Made by a program: the position numbers and the translations under genes | Notes under the pieces: model-generated | The model's database searches: none | What the model saw: only the letters and a program-made list of their open reading frames with translations | What the model was told of the DNA's origin: nothing | Part shown: positions 1 through 8,250 of the stretch, piece after piece | How the letters are laid out: each line of letters opens with the position of its first letter | Position numbering within the stretch: the stretch's first letter is position 1 | Assembly (NCBI RefSeq): GCF_000204645.1 | Contig: NC_015422.1 | Location: 62,001-126,000, forward strand | Origin: Alicycliphilus denitrificans K601 | GTDB taxonomy: Bacteria > Pseudomonadota > Gammaproteobacteria > Burkholderiales > Burkholderiaceae_C | Direction: 5' to 3' | DNA length: 64,000 nucleotides

Positions 1-687
1 CACGCGGCCGCCCCCTATGGCATCGGCCACGGCGCGGGTCACTTCCAGCATCAGCCGCGCGCGGCGCGCGATGCCGCCGCCGTAGTCGTCGGTGCGGCGG
101 TTGGCGCCGTCCTTGAGGAACTGGTCGAGCAGGTAGCCGTTGGCGCCGTGGATCTCCACGCCGTCGAAGCCCGCCGAACGCACCGCGTTGCGCGCGGCCG
201 CGGCGTAGGTGTGGACGATGTCGGGCAATTCCTCTGCCGTGAGCGCGCGCGGCGTGCAGGTGTGCATGAACTCGCCCCGGCCCGTTTCCGGGTCCACCAC
301 GTAGGTCTTGGCGTTGGCCTGCACGGCCGAGGGCGCCACCGGTGCGGCTCGGCCCGGCTGCAGCAGGCTGTGCGACACGCGGCCCACGTGCCACAGCTGC
401 GTGACGATCTTGCCTCCGCGCGCGTGCACGGCCTGGGTGACCTTCTTCCAGCCGTCGAGCTGGTCGCTGCCGTACAGGCCCGGCACGTCGGAATAGCCCT
501 GGCCCTGCGCGCTGATGGCCGTGCCCTCGGTGATCAGGAGGCCGGCGCTGGCGCGCTGCGCGTAGTAGGTGGCGGTGATGTTCCGCGGCACGGCCTGGGG
601 CGAGCGGTTGCGCGTCAGCGGTGCCATGGCGATGCGGTTGGCCAGGTGCAGGTCACCGGCCTGAATGGGGTCGAACAGGGAGGTCAT
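1..687 (-). CDS. Old Yellow Enzyme-type alkene reductase / NADH:flavin oxidoreductase (3' part outside window)
   Basis: FMN-dependent ene-reductase of the OYE family (NemA-like), which reduces activated C=C bonds, nitro-esters or quinones with NAD(P)H in the cytoplasm. The first 229 codons are present and the rest runs off the left edge. The N-terminus carries the family block with ANRIAMAPLTRNR around residues 16-28, and the substrate-anion pair of the EIHGANGYLLDQF motif is H180/N183. The start at 687 is the first in-frame ATG before this block. It is the last visible gene of a minus-strand redox run (FMN reductase, YkgJ-like protein, GST). A parS-like palindrome lies just upstream. The true substrate cannot be read from the sequence. 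Confidence 0.9.
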   Translation of the reverse strand, partial: MTSLFDPIQAGDLHLANRIAMAPLTRNRSPQAVPRNITATYYAQRASAGLLITEGTAISAQGQGYSDVPGLYGSDQLDGWKKVTQAVHARGGKIVTQLWHVGRVSHSLLQPGRAAPVAPSAVQANAKTYVVDPETGRGEFMHTCTPRALTAEELPDIVHTYAAAARNAVRSAGFDGVEIHGANGYLLDQFLKDGANRRTDDYGGGIARRARLMLEVTRAVADAIGGGRV

Positions 688-712
688 GCGCGAAGCGGGT
701 CAGGGTGGAGGA

Positions 713-738
713 GCCCCTGTTCCACGTGGAACAGGGGC
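713..738. promoter_or_regulatory. parS-like ParB-binding site 1 (26-bp palindrome)
   Basis: The core TGTTCCACGTGGAACA at 718-733 matches the parS type described in pseudomonads, and it is embedded in a perfect 26-bp palindrome (713-738). It lies between gst and the OYE gene. It differs at two symmetrical positions from the GTTTCACGTGAAAC sites further right. The GC-rich flanks could also fold as a hairpin in the gst-OYE transcript. Confidence 0.65.
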
Positions 739-749
739 GGGCGGGGCGG

Positions 750-1358
750 TTACTTGAGCAGACCCTCCGCCTTCATGGCGGCCTGTACTGCGGGGCGGGC
801 GCCGATGCGTTCGCGGTAGGCGGCCAGGTTCTTCAGTTGCGAGATGTCCAGGCCGACGAATTGCGCCCAGTTGGTCACGGTGAACAGGTAGGCGTCTGCC
901 ACGGTGAAATGATCGCCCATCAGGTACTGCTTGCCCGCGAGTTCGCCGTCGACCCACTGCAGCCGGGACAGCAGGCGCTGCTTGAGCTGGGGCTTGTACT
1001 CCTCCGGCGTGCCGGGTGCGAACAGCGGCCCGAAGCCCTTGTGCACCTCGGTGCCGATGAAGGACAGCCATTCCTGCAGGCGGTAACGCGCCAGCGTGCC
1101 GGGGGCAGGGGCCAGGTTCTTCTGCGGCGCCTGGTCGGCCAGGTACTGCACGATGGCCGGGCCCTCGCGCAGGCGCGTGCCGTCGTCCAGCTCCAGCACC
1201 GGCACGTAGCCCAGGGGGTTGATGCTGTAGAAGTCGGTGCCGTCGGCCAGCTTGTGCGTCTTGGTGCTGGCCAGCACGGGCTCGTAGGCTAGGCCGGCTT
1301 CGTGCAGCACGATGTGGGGCGAGAGCGAGCAGGCGCCAGGGGAGTAGTACAGCTTCAT
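750..1358 (-). CDS. Glutathione S-transferase (bacterial beta-class like)
   Basis: Protein of 202 aa with an N-terminal thioredoxin-like GST domain (about 1-80) and an all-helical C-terminal domain (about 88-200). The motif SPGACSLSPHI at 6-16 puts Cys10 and Ser11 where beta-class enzymes bind glutathione, and the NPLGYVPVLELDDG block gives the cis-Pro and glutathione gamma-Glu contacts. It would conjugate glutathione to electrophiles or act as a peroxidase in the cytoplasm. The start at 1358 is chosen because MKLYYSPGAC is the canonical N-terminus. It sits 32 bp downstream of the YkgJ-like gene and upstream of an ene-reductase, so a detoxification role for the run is an inference. Confidence 0.93.
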   Translation of the reverse strand: MKLYYSPGACSLSPHIVLHEAGLAYEPVLASTKTHKLADGTDFYSINPLGYVPVLELDDGTRLREGPAIVQYLADQAPQKNLAPAPGTLARYRLQEWLSFIGTEVHKGFGPLFAPGTPEEYKPQLKQRLLSRLQWVDGELAGKQYLMGDHFTVADAYLFTVTNWAQFVGLDISQLKNLAAYRERIGARPAVQAAMKAEGLLK

Positions 1359-1390
1359 GGTGAGAGTCCTAGTTGACGAAGGCTTCAATG

Positions 1391-1687
1391 CTATGCCTTG
1401 CGCATGGCCTTTGCAGCCGAAGTGTACGGGGCGCCGGGCTGCGTCAGGCGTTCCAGCCGCGACAGAATGGATTCGGCCTCCTGGCGCGAGCCGCCGCACA
1501 TGGCGGGGTGGGGCTGCAGCGATGCGCATACCGGCGGGCGCCCGGGGTGGCCGAAGATGCGGCAGCGCGCGTCGTCGTCCAGCTGCACGCACCGCACGCC
1601 TGCCGGCTTTCCGCCGGGCCTCCCCGGGATGGGGCTGGAGATGGACGGCGCGGTGCAGCAGGCGCCGCAGCCGGGGCGGTAGTCCAT
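1391..1687 (-). CDS. YkgJ-family cysteine cluster protein
   Basis: A 98-aa protein with the YkgJ signature CGACC at residues 7-11 followed by Cys33, Cys42, Cys54 and Cys64, a pattern expected to bind zinc or an Fe-S cluster. The family has no settled biochemical function. The gene starts 6 bp after the FMN reductase stop on the same strand, so the two are very probably co-transcribed. The C-terminal third ([14 protein letters not shown]) looks helical and lacks cysteines. Confidence 0.85.
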   Translation of the reverse strand: MDYRPGCGACCTAPSISSPIPGRPGGKPAGVRCVQLDDDARCRIFGHPGRPPVCASLQPHPAMCGGSRQEAESILSRLERLTQPGAPYTSAAKAMRKA

Positions 1688-1693
1688 CCGGTG

Positions 1694-2272
1694 TCAGGCG
1701 CAGAGGCGCTGCGCAGCCCACAGCACCTGATCGACCACGGCGCGCACTTGCTGGCGCTGCGCCTCGTCGGCCAGGTCGTCGCCGGCATCGAAGGCGCTGG
1801 CGGCACGTGCCAGGGCGTAGTTGCGCGGCGCCAGCCAGCAGCCCAGGTTGACGAGCAGCGGCGCCAGATGGCTCTGCGAGCGCAGGCCGCCCAGCGCGCC
1901 GTTGGACGCGCTGAGCACGCCCACCACCTTGCCGGCGAAGGGGCGTGTCACGTCGGTCCAGACCGGATGCCCGGCGACGGGGCTGGAGGCCCAATCGATG
2001 GTGTTCTTGAGCAGGCCGGTGTAGCTGCCGTTGTATTCGGGCGAGCAGATGATCCAGGCGGGGTGGGCATCCAGGATTTCCTTGAGCCGGATCACGTCGG
2101 GCGGCGTGCCGCGCGCCTCCAGGTCAGCGTTGTACATCGGGATGTCCAGGTCCGACAGCTCCAGCAGCGTGACCTCGGCGCCGGCGTCGCGGCCCATGCG
2201 GGCGGCGATGCGGGCCAGGCGCCGGTTGAACGATTGTTGGCGGGTGCTGCCCGCGAAGACGAGGAGTTTCAT
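1694..2272 (-). CDS. NADPH-dependent FMN reductase / flavodoxin-fold quinone reductase
   Basis: A 192-aa flavodoxin-like protein. [13 protein letters not shown] at 8-20 is the FMN phosphate loop and [14 protein letters not shown] at 77-90 is the isoalloxazine-binding signature of the NADPH-dependent FMN reductase family (SsuE/ChrR/ArsH relatives). It would reduce FMN, quinones or xenobiotics with NAD(P)H. The ATG at 2272 fits the MKLLVFAGS start; an upstream in-frame ATG would add residues without similarity. It heads the minus-strand redox run and is divergent from mnmG, with parS site 2 in the shared promoter region. Confidence 0.9.
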   Translation of the reverse strand: MKLLVFAGSTRQQSFNRRLARIAARMGRDAGAEVTLLELSDLDIPMYNADLEARGTPPDVIRLKEILDAHPAWIICSPEYNGSYTGLLKNTIDWASSPVAGHPVWTDVTRPFAGKVVGVLSASNGALGGLRSQSHLAPLLVNLGCWLAPRNYALARAASAFDAGDDLADEAQRQQVRAVVDQVLWAAQRLCA

Positions 2273-2316
2273 GGGGCCGGATTGAAGCACAGACCCGGCG
2301 CCGGAATCCTGCAATG

Positions 2317-2330
2317 GTTTCACGTGAAAC
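2317..2330. promoter_or_regulatory. parS site 2 (perfect GTTTCACGTGAAAC)
   Basis: Exact 14-bp palindrome GTTTCACGTGAAAC, the universal chromosomal parS core, in the divergent promoter region between the FMN reductase gene and mnmG. It ends 19 bp before the preferred mnmG start at 2350. Confidence 0.92.
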
Positions 2331-2349
2331 ACGGGCAGGAGCAACGCAG

Positions 2350-4383
2350 ATGGACAAAGATGGGAAAATTGCGAGCTTTCCCTTGCCGTGCCCGTTTCGT
2401 CCCATGCTCTACCCCCAGGAATTTGATGTCATCGTCGTCGGCGGCGGCCATGCCGGTACTGAGGCCGCGCTGGCTGCGGCGCGCATGGGCTGCCGGACCT
2501 TGCTACTGACCCACAACATAGAGACCCTGGGGCAGATGAGCTGCAACCCCAGCATCGGCGGCATCGGCAAGGGCCACCTCGTGAAGGAGGTGGATGCGCT
2601 GGGCGGCGCCATGGCGCTGGCGACCGACGAGGGCGGCATCCAGTTCCGCATCCTCAACAGCAGCAAGGGTCCGGCCGTGCGCGCCACCAGGGCGCAGGCC
2701 GACCGCATCCTCTACAAGGCCGCCATCCGCCGCATGCTGGAGAACCAGCCCAATCTGTGGCTGTTCCAGCAGGCCGTGGACGACCTGATGGTGGAGGGCG
2801 ACCGCGTGGCGGGCGCCGTCACCCAGATCGGTCTGCGCTTTCGCGCGCGCGCCGTGGTGCTCACGGCCGGCACCTTCCTGGACGGCAGGATCCATGTGGG
2901 CCTGAACAACTACGCGGCCGGCCGCGCGGGCGATCCGCCGGCCGTGAGCCTGTCGGCCCGGCTCAAGGAGCTGAAGCTGCCGCAGGGGCGCCTGAAGACC
3001 GGCACGCCGCCGCGCATCGACGGGCGCAGCATCGACTTCTCGCAGTGCGAGGAGCAGCCCGGCGACGGCATGCCCGGCGGCGTGAACGAGGGTGTGCTGC
3101 CCGTGTTCAGCTTCATGGGAAGCACGGTGATGCACCCGCGCCAGGTGCCGTGCTGGATCACGCACACCAACGCGCGCACGCACGAGATCATCCGCAGCGG
3201 CTTCGACCGCAGCCCCATGTTCACGGGCAAGATCGAGGGCGTGGGCCCGCGCTACTGCCCCAGCGTGGAGGATAAGATCAATCGCTTCGCCGACAAGGAA
3301 AGCCACCAGATCTTCCTGGAACCCGAGGGCTTGACCACGCACGAGTTCTACCCCAACGGCATCTCCACCAGCCTGCCGTTCGACATTCAGTACGCGCTGG
3401 TGCGCTCCATGCGCGGCCTGGAGAACGCCCACATCCTGCGTCCCGGCTACGCCATCGAGTACGACTACTTCGACCCGCGTTCGCTCAAGAGCAGCTTCGA
3501 GACGCGGCAGATCCAGGGGCTCTTCTTCGCCGGGCAGATCAACGGCACCACGGGCTACGAGGAGGCCGCCGCCCAGGGCCTGTTCGCTGGCCTGAACGCG
3601 GCCCTGCAGTGCCGGGGCGAGGCGCCCTGGCTGCCGCGCAGGGACGAGGCCTACCTGGGCGTGCTGGTGGACGACTTGGTGACCAAGGGCGTGACTGAGC
3701 CTTATCGCATGTTCACCAGCCGCGCCGAGTTCCGCCTGCAGCTGCGCGAGGACAACGCCGACATGCGCCTGACCGAGGCGGGGCGCCGCATGGGGCTGGT
3801 CGATGACGCGCGCTGGGACGCCTTCGCGGCCAAGCGCGACGCGGTTTCACGTGAAACAGAGCGTCTCAAGAGCACCTGGGTGAACCCGCGCATCCTTGCT
3901 GCGGCCGAGGCCGAGCGCGTGCTGGGCAAGGCCATCGACCACGAATACAACCTGTTCGACCTGCTGCGTCGCCCGGACGTGGACTATGCACGCCTCATGA
4001 GCCTGGATGGCGGCAAGTACGCCAGTGGCGATGTTTCACGTGAAACCCTGGGCGCCTTGAGCGAGCCGGTGATCGAGCAGGTGGAGATCGCGGCCAAGTA
4101 CGCGGGCTATATCGACCGCCAGAAGGACGAGGTGCAGCGCGCCGCGCACTACGAGCAGTTGCGCCTGCCGCCCGAGCTGGACTACATGCAGGTGTCGGCC
4201 CTGTCCATCGAGGTGCGGCAGAAGCTGCAGAAGCACCGGCCCGAGACCCTGGGCCAGGCCTCGCGCATCTCGGGTGTGACGCCGGCGGCCATCTCGCTGC
4301 TGCTCGTGCACCTGAAGAAGGGCGGGTTCAAGGGCTTCGCGCAGCCGGCGCCCACGGGGGAGGGCCATGTCGTTTCCGCTTGA
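2350..4383 (+). CDS. mnmG: tRNA uridine-5-carboxymethylaminomethyl modification enzyme MnmG (GidA)
   Basis: FAD- and NADH-dependent subunit of the MnmEG complex, which installs (carboxymethyl)aminomethyl groups on U34 of tRNAs in the cytoplasm. The Rossmann dinucleotide motif [12 protein letters not shown] lies just after FDVI, followed by [17 protein letters not shown], and the C-terminal helical domain runs to about residue 670. The ATG at 2350 has AGGAG eight bases upstream; the ATG at 2404 ([12 protein letters not shown]) gives the usual family N-terminus but lacks a clear ribosome-binding site, so the start is uncertain by 18 codons. Two parS sites are embedded in the coding sequence, both read as Val-Ser-Arg-Glu-Thr. 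The 3' end overlaps the next gene by 17 bp. Confidence 0.97.
   Translation: MDKDGKIASFPLPCPFRPMLYPQEFDVIVVGGGHAGTEAALAAARMGCRTLLLTHNIETLGQMSCNPSIGGIGKGHLVKEVDALGGAMALATDEGGIQFRILNSSKGPAVRATRAQADRILYKAAIRRMLENQPNLWLFQQAVDDLMVEGDRVAGAVTQIGLRFRARAVVLTAGTFLDGRIHVGLNNYAAGRAGDPPAVSLSARLKELKLPQGRLKTGTPPRIDGRSIDFSQCEEQPGDGMPGGVNEGVLPVFSFMGSTVMHPRQVPCWITHTNARTHEIIRSGFDRSPMFTGKIEGVGPRYCPSVEDKINRFADKESHQIFLEPEGLTTHEFYPNGISTSLPFDIQYALVRSMRGLENAHILRPGYAIEYDYFDPRSLKSSFETRQIQGLFFAGQINGTTGYEEAAAQGLFAGLNAALQCRGEAPWLPRRDEAYLGVLVDDLVTKGVTEPYRMFTSRAEFRLQLREDNADMRLTEAGRRMGLVDDARWDAFAAKRDAVSRETERLKSTWVNPRILAAAEAERVLGKAIDHEYNLFDLLRRPDVDYARLMSLDGGKYASGDVSRETLGALSEPVIEQVEIAAKYAGYIDRQKDEVQRAAHYEQLRLPPELDYMQVSALSIEVRQKLQKHRPETLGQASRISGVTPAAISLLLVHLKKGGFKGFAQPAPTGEGHVVSA
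3844..3857. promoter_or_regulatory. parS site 3 inside mnmG
   Basis: Perfect GTTTCACGTGAAAC within the mnmG coding sequence, read as V-S-R-E-T. It would be bound by the ParB encoded at 7309-8226. Confidence 0.92.
4033..4046. promoter_or_regulatory. parS site 4 inside mnmG
   Basis: Perfect GTTTCACGTGAAAC, 189 bp after site 3 and in the same reading frame, again coding V-S-R-E-T in MnmG. Confidence 0.92.
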
Positions 4384-4606
4384 AGAAAGAAGGGCGCTGC
4401 TGGCCTGCAAGGGCGTGGGGGCGGCGGTGGTGGCCCGCCTGGAGCAGATGGGCTACGGATCCCTGGCGCACCTGGCCAAGGCCAATACCCCGGACATTCT
4501 GGCGGCGGGTGCCAGGTTGACGGGATCGAGCTGCTGGAAGAACAGCTCCCAGGCGCGCGCCGCCATCGACGCCGCGCTGGCGCTGGCCCGGAGCCGCCAT
4601 GGTTGA
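4367..4606 (+). CDS. Small helix-hairpin-helix protein
   Basis: A 79-aa protein with a helix-hairpin-helix-like segment ([27 protein letters not shown], quoted here in parts: [12 protein letters not shown] then [11 protein letters not shown]) at about residues 10-37. It resembles the Cdd1/pathogenicity-locus type of short HhH protein, which would contact DNA non-specifically; the cellular role is unknown. It starts inside the end of mnmG (17-bp overlap) and overlaps rsmG by 8 bp, so the three are translationally linked. The motif [17 protein letters not shown] near the C-terminus is characteristic of the group as I remember it. Confidence 0.75.
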   Translation: MSFPLEERRALLACKGVGAAVVARLEQMGYGSLAHLAKANTPDILAAGARLTGSSCWKNSSQARAAIDAALALARSRHG

Positions 4607-5246
4607 TGCTGCGCCGCTGCGCCAGGGCGTGCAGGCCCTCGGCCTGGACTTGACGGAAGAACAGATCGCCCGCCTGCTCGACTTCCTGGCCCTGCTGCAG
4701 AAGTGGAACAAGGTCTACAACCTCACGGCCGTGCGTGACCCGCAGGAGATGCTCACGCACCACCTGCTCGACAGCCTGGCTGCCGTGGCGCCCCTGCGGC
4801 GCCACTTGGCGCAGCAGGGCGGGGCGGGGCGGCGCCTGCTGGACGTGGGCAGCGGCGGCGGCCTGCCGGGCGTGGTGTTCGCCATCTGCTGTCCCGATCT
4901 GGACGTGAGCTGCGTGGACACCGTGGCCAAGAAGGCGGCATTCATCCAGCAGGCGGCGGCCGCGCTGGGCCTCAGGAACCTGCATGGCATCCACGCGCGC
5001 GTGGAAACGCTGGCCGGCCCGTTCGACGTGGTGAGCTGCCGAGCCTTCGCCTCGCTGCCGGATTTCGTGAACTGGTCGCGCCAGGTGCTGGCGCCGCACG
5101 CCGTGTGGCTGGCCATGAAGGGCAGGCACCCGCAGGACGAGATCGCCGCGCTGCCCGTAGGCGTGCAGGTGTTTCACGTGGAACAACTCGCCGTGCCGGG
5201 GCTGGATGCCGAGCGCTGCATCGTCTGGATGCGGCCCGTGGCTTAA
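4599..5246 (+). CDS. rsmG: 16S rRNA (guanine-527-N7)-methyltransferase RsmG (GidB)
   Basis: SAM-dependent methyltransferase that makes m7G527 in 16S rRNA; loss classically gives low-level streptomycin resistance. The 215-aa length is normal. The N-terminal family block LQKWNKVYNLTAVRDP is at about 33-48 and the SAM-binding motif LLDVGSGGGLPG at about 80-91; VSCRAFASLPDF follows in the catalytic half. It overlaps the upstream HhH gene by 8 bp. Near its 3' end it carries a parS-like sequence (5171-5184) coding VFHVEQ. Confidence 0.97.
   Translation: MVDAAPLRQGVQALGLDLTEEQIARLLDFLALLQKWNKVYNLTAVRDPQEMLTHHLLDSLAAVAPLRRHLAQQGGAGRRLLDVGSGGGLPGVVFAICCPDLDVSCVDTVAKKAAFIQQAAAALGLRNLHGIHARVETLAGPFDVVSCRAFASLPDFVNWSRQVLAPHAVWLAMKGRHPQDEIAALPVGVQVFHVEQLAVPGLDAERCIVWMRPVA
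5171..5184. promoter_or_regulatory. parS-like site 5 inside rsmG (one mismatch)
   Basis: GTTTCACGTGGAAC differs from the perfect core at one base. It lies in rsmG in a different reading frame (V-F-H-V-E-Q) from the two mnmG sites. Being 0.7 kb upstream of parA, it is the parS site closest to parAB. Confidence 0.7.
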
Positions 5247-5282
5247 ACTCGGGCTCCTCTCCCCGCTGCTAGGCGCTCCCAC

Positions 5283-5897
5283 ATGTTCGGCATTGCAGAC
5301 TACGGCGCATTCGTCGCCGCCATCGTGTTGTTCCTGGCCATTCCCGGGCCGGGCAACCTGGCGCTCATCACCTCCACCGGCAAGGGCGGCGTGCGCGCCG
5401 GTCTGGCCGCATGCCTGGGCGTGATCGCGGCCGACCAGGTCCTCATGTGGGCGGCCGTGGCGGGCGTGGCCGGCCTGCTGGCGGCCTACCCGGCGGCCTT
5501 CCATGCCGTGCAGTGGCTGGGCGCCGTCTACCTGGGCTGGATGGGCTACAAGATGCTCACGGCCAGGCCGGGCGATGCGCCGGTGCTGCGCATAGAGCCG
5601 CGCCACTATTTCCGTCAGGGCGCCGTCATCACGCTGCTCAATCCCAAGGCCATCGTGTTCTACATGGCCTTTTTCCCGCTGTTCGTGAACCCGGCCACGC
5701 ACCGCGGCCTGGCCACCTTCGCGGCCATGGCGGCCACCATCGCGGCGCTCACCTTCCTGTACAGCCTGGTCGTGGTGCTGCTCACGCATCACCTGGCCGA
5801 GCGCATGCGCGCGAACCCCATGGTGGTGCGCGTGCTGGAAAAGACCGCGGGCACCTTCCTTATCGGCTTCGGCATCAAGCTGGCCATTTCGAAATAA
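5283..5897 (+). CDS. LysE-family amino-acid exporter
   Basis: A 204-aa inner-membrane protein of the LysE/RhtB superfamily with about six hydrophobic segments. The signature IPGPGNLALITSTGKGGVRAG is near residues 20-40 (IPGPGNLALITS then GKGGVRAG), and NPKAIVFYMAFFPLFV at about 120-135 is the second conserved block. It would export amino acids or analogues; the substrate cannot be told. It lies between rsmG and parA on the same strand, with only 8 bp to parA, so it may be part of a par transcript. Confidence 0.9.
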   Translation: MFGIADYGAFVAAIVLFLAIPGPGNLALITSTGKGGVRAGLAACLGVIAADQVLMWAAVAGVAGLLAAYPAAFHAVQWLGAVYLGWMGYKMLTARPGDAPVLRIEPRHYFRQGAVITLLNPKAIVFYMAFFPLFVNPATHRGLATFAAMAATIAALTFLYSLVVVLLTHHLAERMRANPMVVRVLEKTAGTFLIGFGIKLAISK

Positions 5898-5905
5898 AGA
5901 CCGGC

Positions 5906-6676
5906 ATGGCCAAGATCTTCTGCATTGCCAACCAGAAGGGTGGCGTGGGCAAGACCACCACCTCCGTCAACCTCGCCGCGGGCCTGGCCAAGATAGGCCA
6001 GCGCGTGCTGCTCGTGGACCTGGATCCGCAGGGCAATGCCACGATGGGTTCGGGCGTGGACAAGCGCCAGCTCGCGCTCAGCGTGTACGACGTGCTGCTC
6101 GAATCGAGCTCCATCAAGGAGGCCGCCGTGCCGGCCGAGCAATGCGGCTACCACGTGCTGGGCGCCAACCGCGAGCTGGCCGGCGCCGAGGTCGAGCTCG
6201 TTGCGCTGGAGCACCGCGAGCGCCGCCTGAAGGCCGCGCTGGCCGAGGTGGACCAGGACTACGACTTCGTGCTCATCGACTGCCCGCCGTCGCTCTCCAT
6301 GCTCACGCTCAACGGCCTGTGCAGCGCGCACGGCGTCATCGTGCCCATGCAGTGCGAGTACTTCGCGCTCGAAGGCCTGACGGACCTCGTCAACACCATC
6401 AAGCAGGTGCATGCCAACCTGAACCGCGACCTGCAGATCATCGGCCTGCTGCGCGTCATGTTCGACCCGCGCATCACGCTGCAGAGCCAGGTCAGCGCCC
6501 AGCTCAAGGACCACTTCGGCGACAAGGTGTTCGACACGGTGATCCCGCGCAACGTGCGCCTGGCCGAGGCGCCCAGCTACGGCCTGCCGGGCGTGGTGTT
6601 CGACCCGGTGGCCAAGGGCAGCCAGGCGTTCGTGGACTTCGCGCGCGAGATGGTGCAGCGCATCCAGCGCATGTGA
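5906..6676 (+). CDS. parA: Chromosome-partitioning ATPase ParA (Soj)
   Basis: Deviant-Walker ATPase of 256 aa that binds the nucleoid as an ATP dimer and drives movement of ParB-parS complexes. The Walker A motif KGGVGKTT is at 11-18, the A' region LLVDLDPQGNATMGSG at about 34-49, and Walker B FVLIDCPPSL at about 118-127. The absence of an N-terminal regulatory extension marks it as the short chromosomal (type Ib-like) form. It starts 8 bp after the lysE-type gene. It pairs with parB at 7309 and five parS-like sites to the left; a small hydrolase and a dispersed repeat separate parA from parB. Confidence 0.96.
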   Translation: MAKIFCIANQKGGVGKTTTSVNLAAGLAKIGQRVLLVDLDPQGNATMGSGVDKRQLALSVYDVLLESSSIKEAAVPAEQCGYHVLGANRELAGAEVELVALEHRERRLKAALAEVDQDYDFVLIDCPPSLSMLTLNGLCSAHGVIVPMQCEYFALEGLTDLVNTIKQVHANLNRDLQIIGLLRVMFDPRITLQSQVSAQLKDHFGDKVFDTVIPRNVRLAEAPSYGLPGVVFDPVAKGSQAFVDFAREMVQRIQRM

Positions 6677-6688
6677 TCCTATCCATGG

Positions 6689-6753
6689 GTTTCAAGCGGA
6701 AAATGCCTCCATGGCTTATCAGGCAAGCGCTAGATGCTATATAAAAAATAGTA
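6689..6753 (-). repeat. Dispersed Comamonadaceae-type repeat, copy R1
   Basis: Low-GC element between parA and the hydrolase gene. Read on the minus strand it has the family order: ATAGC, then AGCGCTTG, a short loop, AAGC, GGAGGC, an ATTT tract, and GCTTGAAA. See the findings for the family comparison. Confidence 0.75.
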
Positions 6754-6760
6754 ATACCGC

Positions 6761-7303
6761 ATGCATCCTTTCCAGGTACTCCTTCTGCCCGGCTGGCAGG
6801 ACTCCGGCCCTGGCCACTGGCAAACCGAGTGGGAGCGCCTGCACGGCTACCGGCGCGTGCAGCAGCACGACTGGACGCGCCCGCTGCGCGGCGACTGGAG
6901 CGCGCGCCTGGAGGAGGTGGTGGCCGACGCCCCGGGCGAGGTGCTGCTGGCCGCGCACAGCCTGGGTTGCATACTCGCCGCGTGGTGGGCTGCGCACACG
7001 CGCCACGCGCGCAAGGTGCACGGCGCGCTGCTGGTGGCGCCGGGCGACGTGCAACGGCCCGACCTGGCCGCGCAGATCCGCGGCTGGGCGCCCATCGCGC
7101 GCCGGCCGCTGCCCTTTCCCGCCGTGCTGGCGGGCAGCCGCGACGACCCGTACTGCGCCTTCGAGCGTGCGCGCGCCATGGCGCAGGACTGGGGCGCGCG
7201 CTTCGTCGACCTGGGCGCGCGCGGGCACGTCAACGCCGAATCGGGGCTGGGCGACTGGCCCGAGGGCCATGCGCTGCTGCAAACACTGATAAACAAGGAC
7301 TGA
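6761..7303 (+). CDS. RBBP9/YdeN-type alpha/beta hydrolase
   Basis: Serine hydrolase of 180 aa. The start LLLPGWQDSGPGHWQTEWE is the RBBP9/YdeN signature, the nucleophile is Ser67 in AHSLGC, the acid is Asp128 or Asp129 in SRDDPY, and the base is His156 in GHVN, so the triad is intact. The substrate is unknown. It is inserted between parA and parB and ends 5 bp before the parB start, implying co-transcription with parB. No direct link to partition is known to me. Confidence 0.88.
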   Translation: MHPFQVLLLPGWQDSGPGHWQTEWERLHGYRRVQQHDWTRPLRGDWSARLEEVVADAPGEVLLAAHSLGCILAAWWAAHTRHARKVHGALLVAPGDVQRPDLAAQIRGWAPIARRPLPFPAVLAGSRDDPYCAFERARAMAQDWGARFVDLGARGHVNAESGLGDWPEGHALLQTLINKD

Positions 7304-7308
7304 AGAAC

Positions 7309-8226
7309 ATGGTCACCAAGAAACCCAAGGGCCTGGGCCGCGGCCTGGAAGCACTGCTGGGCCCCAAGGTCGCTGACAAGGCCGAGCAGGCCCAGGCCGA
7401 GGCGCAGGGCCTGCCCAGCACGCTGGCGCTCGACCAGCTCGTGCCCGGCGTCTACCAGCCGCGCACGCGCATGGACGAGGGCGCGCTGTACGAGCTGGCC
7501 GAGAGCATCAGGGCCCAGGGGGTGATGCAGCCCATCCTCGTGCGCCGGCTGGGCAATGGCGAGAACGTCGGCAAGTACGAGATCATCGCCGGCGAGCGGC
7601 GCTTCCGCGCTTCCAGGCTCGCGGGCCTGAACGAGGTGCCCGTGCTCGTGCGCGACGTGCCCGATGAGGCCGCCGCCGCCATGGCGCTCATCGAGAACAT
7701 CCAGCGCGAGGACCTGAACCCGCTGGAGGAGGCCCAGGGCCTGCAGCGCCTCATCCGCGAGTTCGGCCTCACGCACGAGCAGGCGGCCCAGGCCGTGGGC
7801 CGCTCGCGCAGCGCGGCCAGCAACCTGCTGCGCCTGCTGAACCTGGCCGAGCCGGTGCAGACCATGCTCATGGCCGGCGACATCGACATGGGCCATGCGC
7901 GCGCGCTGCTGGCACTGGACCGTGCCACGCAGATCACGGCGGGCAACCAGATCGCGGCCAGGAAGCTGTCGGTGCGCGAGGCCGAGGGCCTGGTCAAGAA
8001 GCTGGGCGCCGAGTTCAACCTCACGCCGCAAAAGCCCAAGAAGGACAAGTCGCGCGACATGAAGCGCATCGAGGAAGAGCTGTCCGACCTGCTCATGGCC
8101 GAGGTCGAGGTGCGCGTGAAGAAGCGCGTCAAGCGCGGCAGCCGCACCGAGGAGATGGGCGAGCTGGCCATCGCGTTCGGCTCGCTGGAGGCGCTCAACG
8201 GCCTCATCGAGCGCCTGCGCGGCTGA
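7309..8226 (+). CDS. parB: Chromosome-partitioning protein ParB (Spo0J), parS-binding CTPase clamp
   Basis: A 305-aa ParB. The N-terminal KPKGLGRGLEALLG segment (about 6-18) is the peptide that stimulates ParA, GERRFR at 95-100 is the CTP-binding/arginine-patch motif, ENIQREDLNPLEEA follows, and THEQAAQAVGRSRSAASNLLRLL is the helix-turn-helix that reads parS (THEQAAQAVGRS then RSAASNLLRLL). The C-terminal part after about 245 is the dimerisation domain. The ATG at 7309 is preceded by AAGGAC. Its target sites are the five sequences at 713-5184. Confidence 0.96.
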   Translation: MVTKKPKGLGRGLEALLGPKVADKAEQAQAEAQGLPSTLALDQLVPGVYQPRTRMDEGALYELAESIRAQGVMQPILVRRLGNGENVGKYEIIAGERRFRASRLAGLNEVPVLVRDVPDEAAAAMALIENIQREDLNPLEEAQGLQRLIREFGLTHEQAAQAVGRSRSAASNLLRLLNLAEPVQTMLMAGDIDMGHARALLALDRATQITAGNQIAARKLSVREAEGLVKKLGAEFNLTPQKPKKDKSRDMKRIEEELSDLLMAEVEVRVKKRVKRGSRTEEMGELAIAFGSLEALNGLIERLRG

Positions 8227-8250
8227 CCCGGCGCCTTCTGCCCCCTGCCG

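Noticed and set aside
2314..2349. mnmG start at 2314 (MVSRET...) through parS site 2
   Set aside because: No ribosome-binding site at that position and it would place the parS palindrome in codons 2-6; 2350 has an AGGAG. It is interesting only because the frame again reads V-S-R-E-T.
4182..5792. 536-codon minus-strand frame over mnmG, rsmG and the lysE-type gene
   Set aside because: Antisense shadow of three convincingly assigned plus-strand genes; His/Gln/Arg-rich with no motifs.
5411..6676. Long N-terminal extension of ParA (421 codons in total)
   Set aside because: The part before 5906 lies out of frame inside the lysE-type gene; ParA begins at MAKIFCIANQKGGVGKTT as usual.
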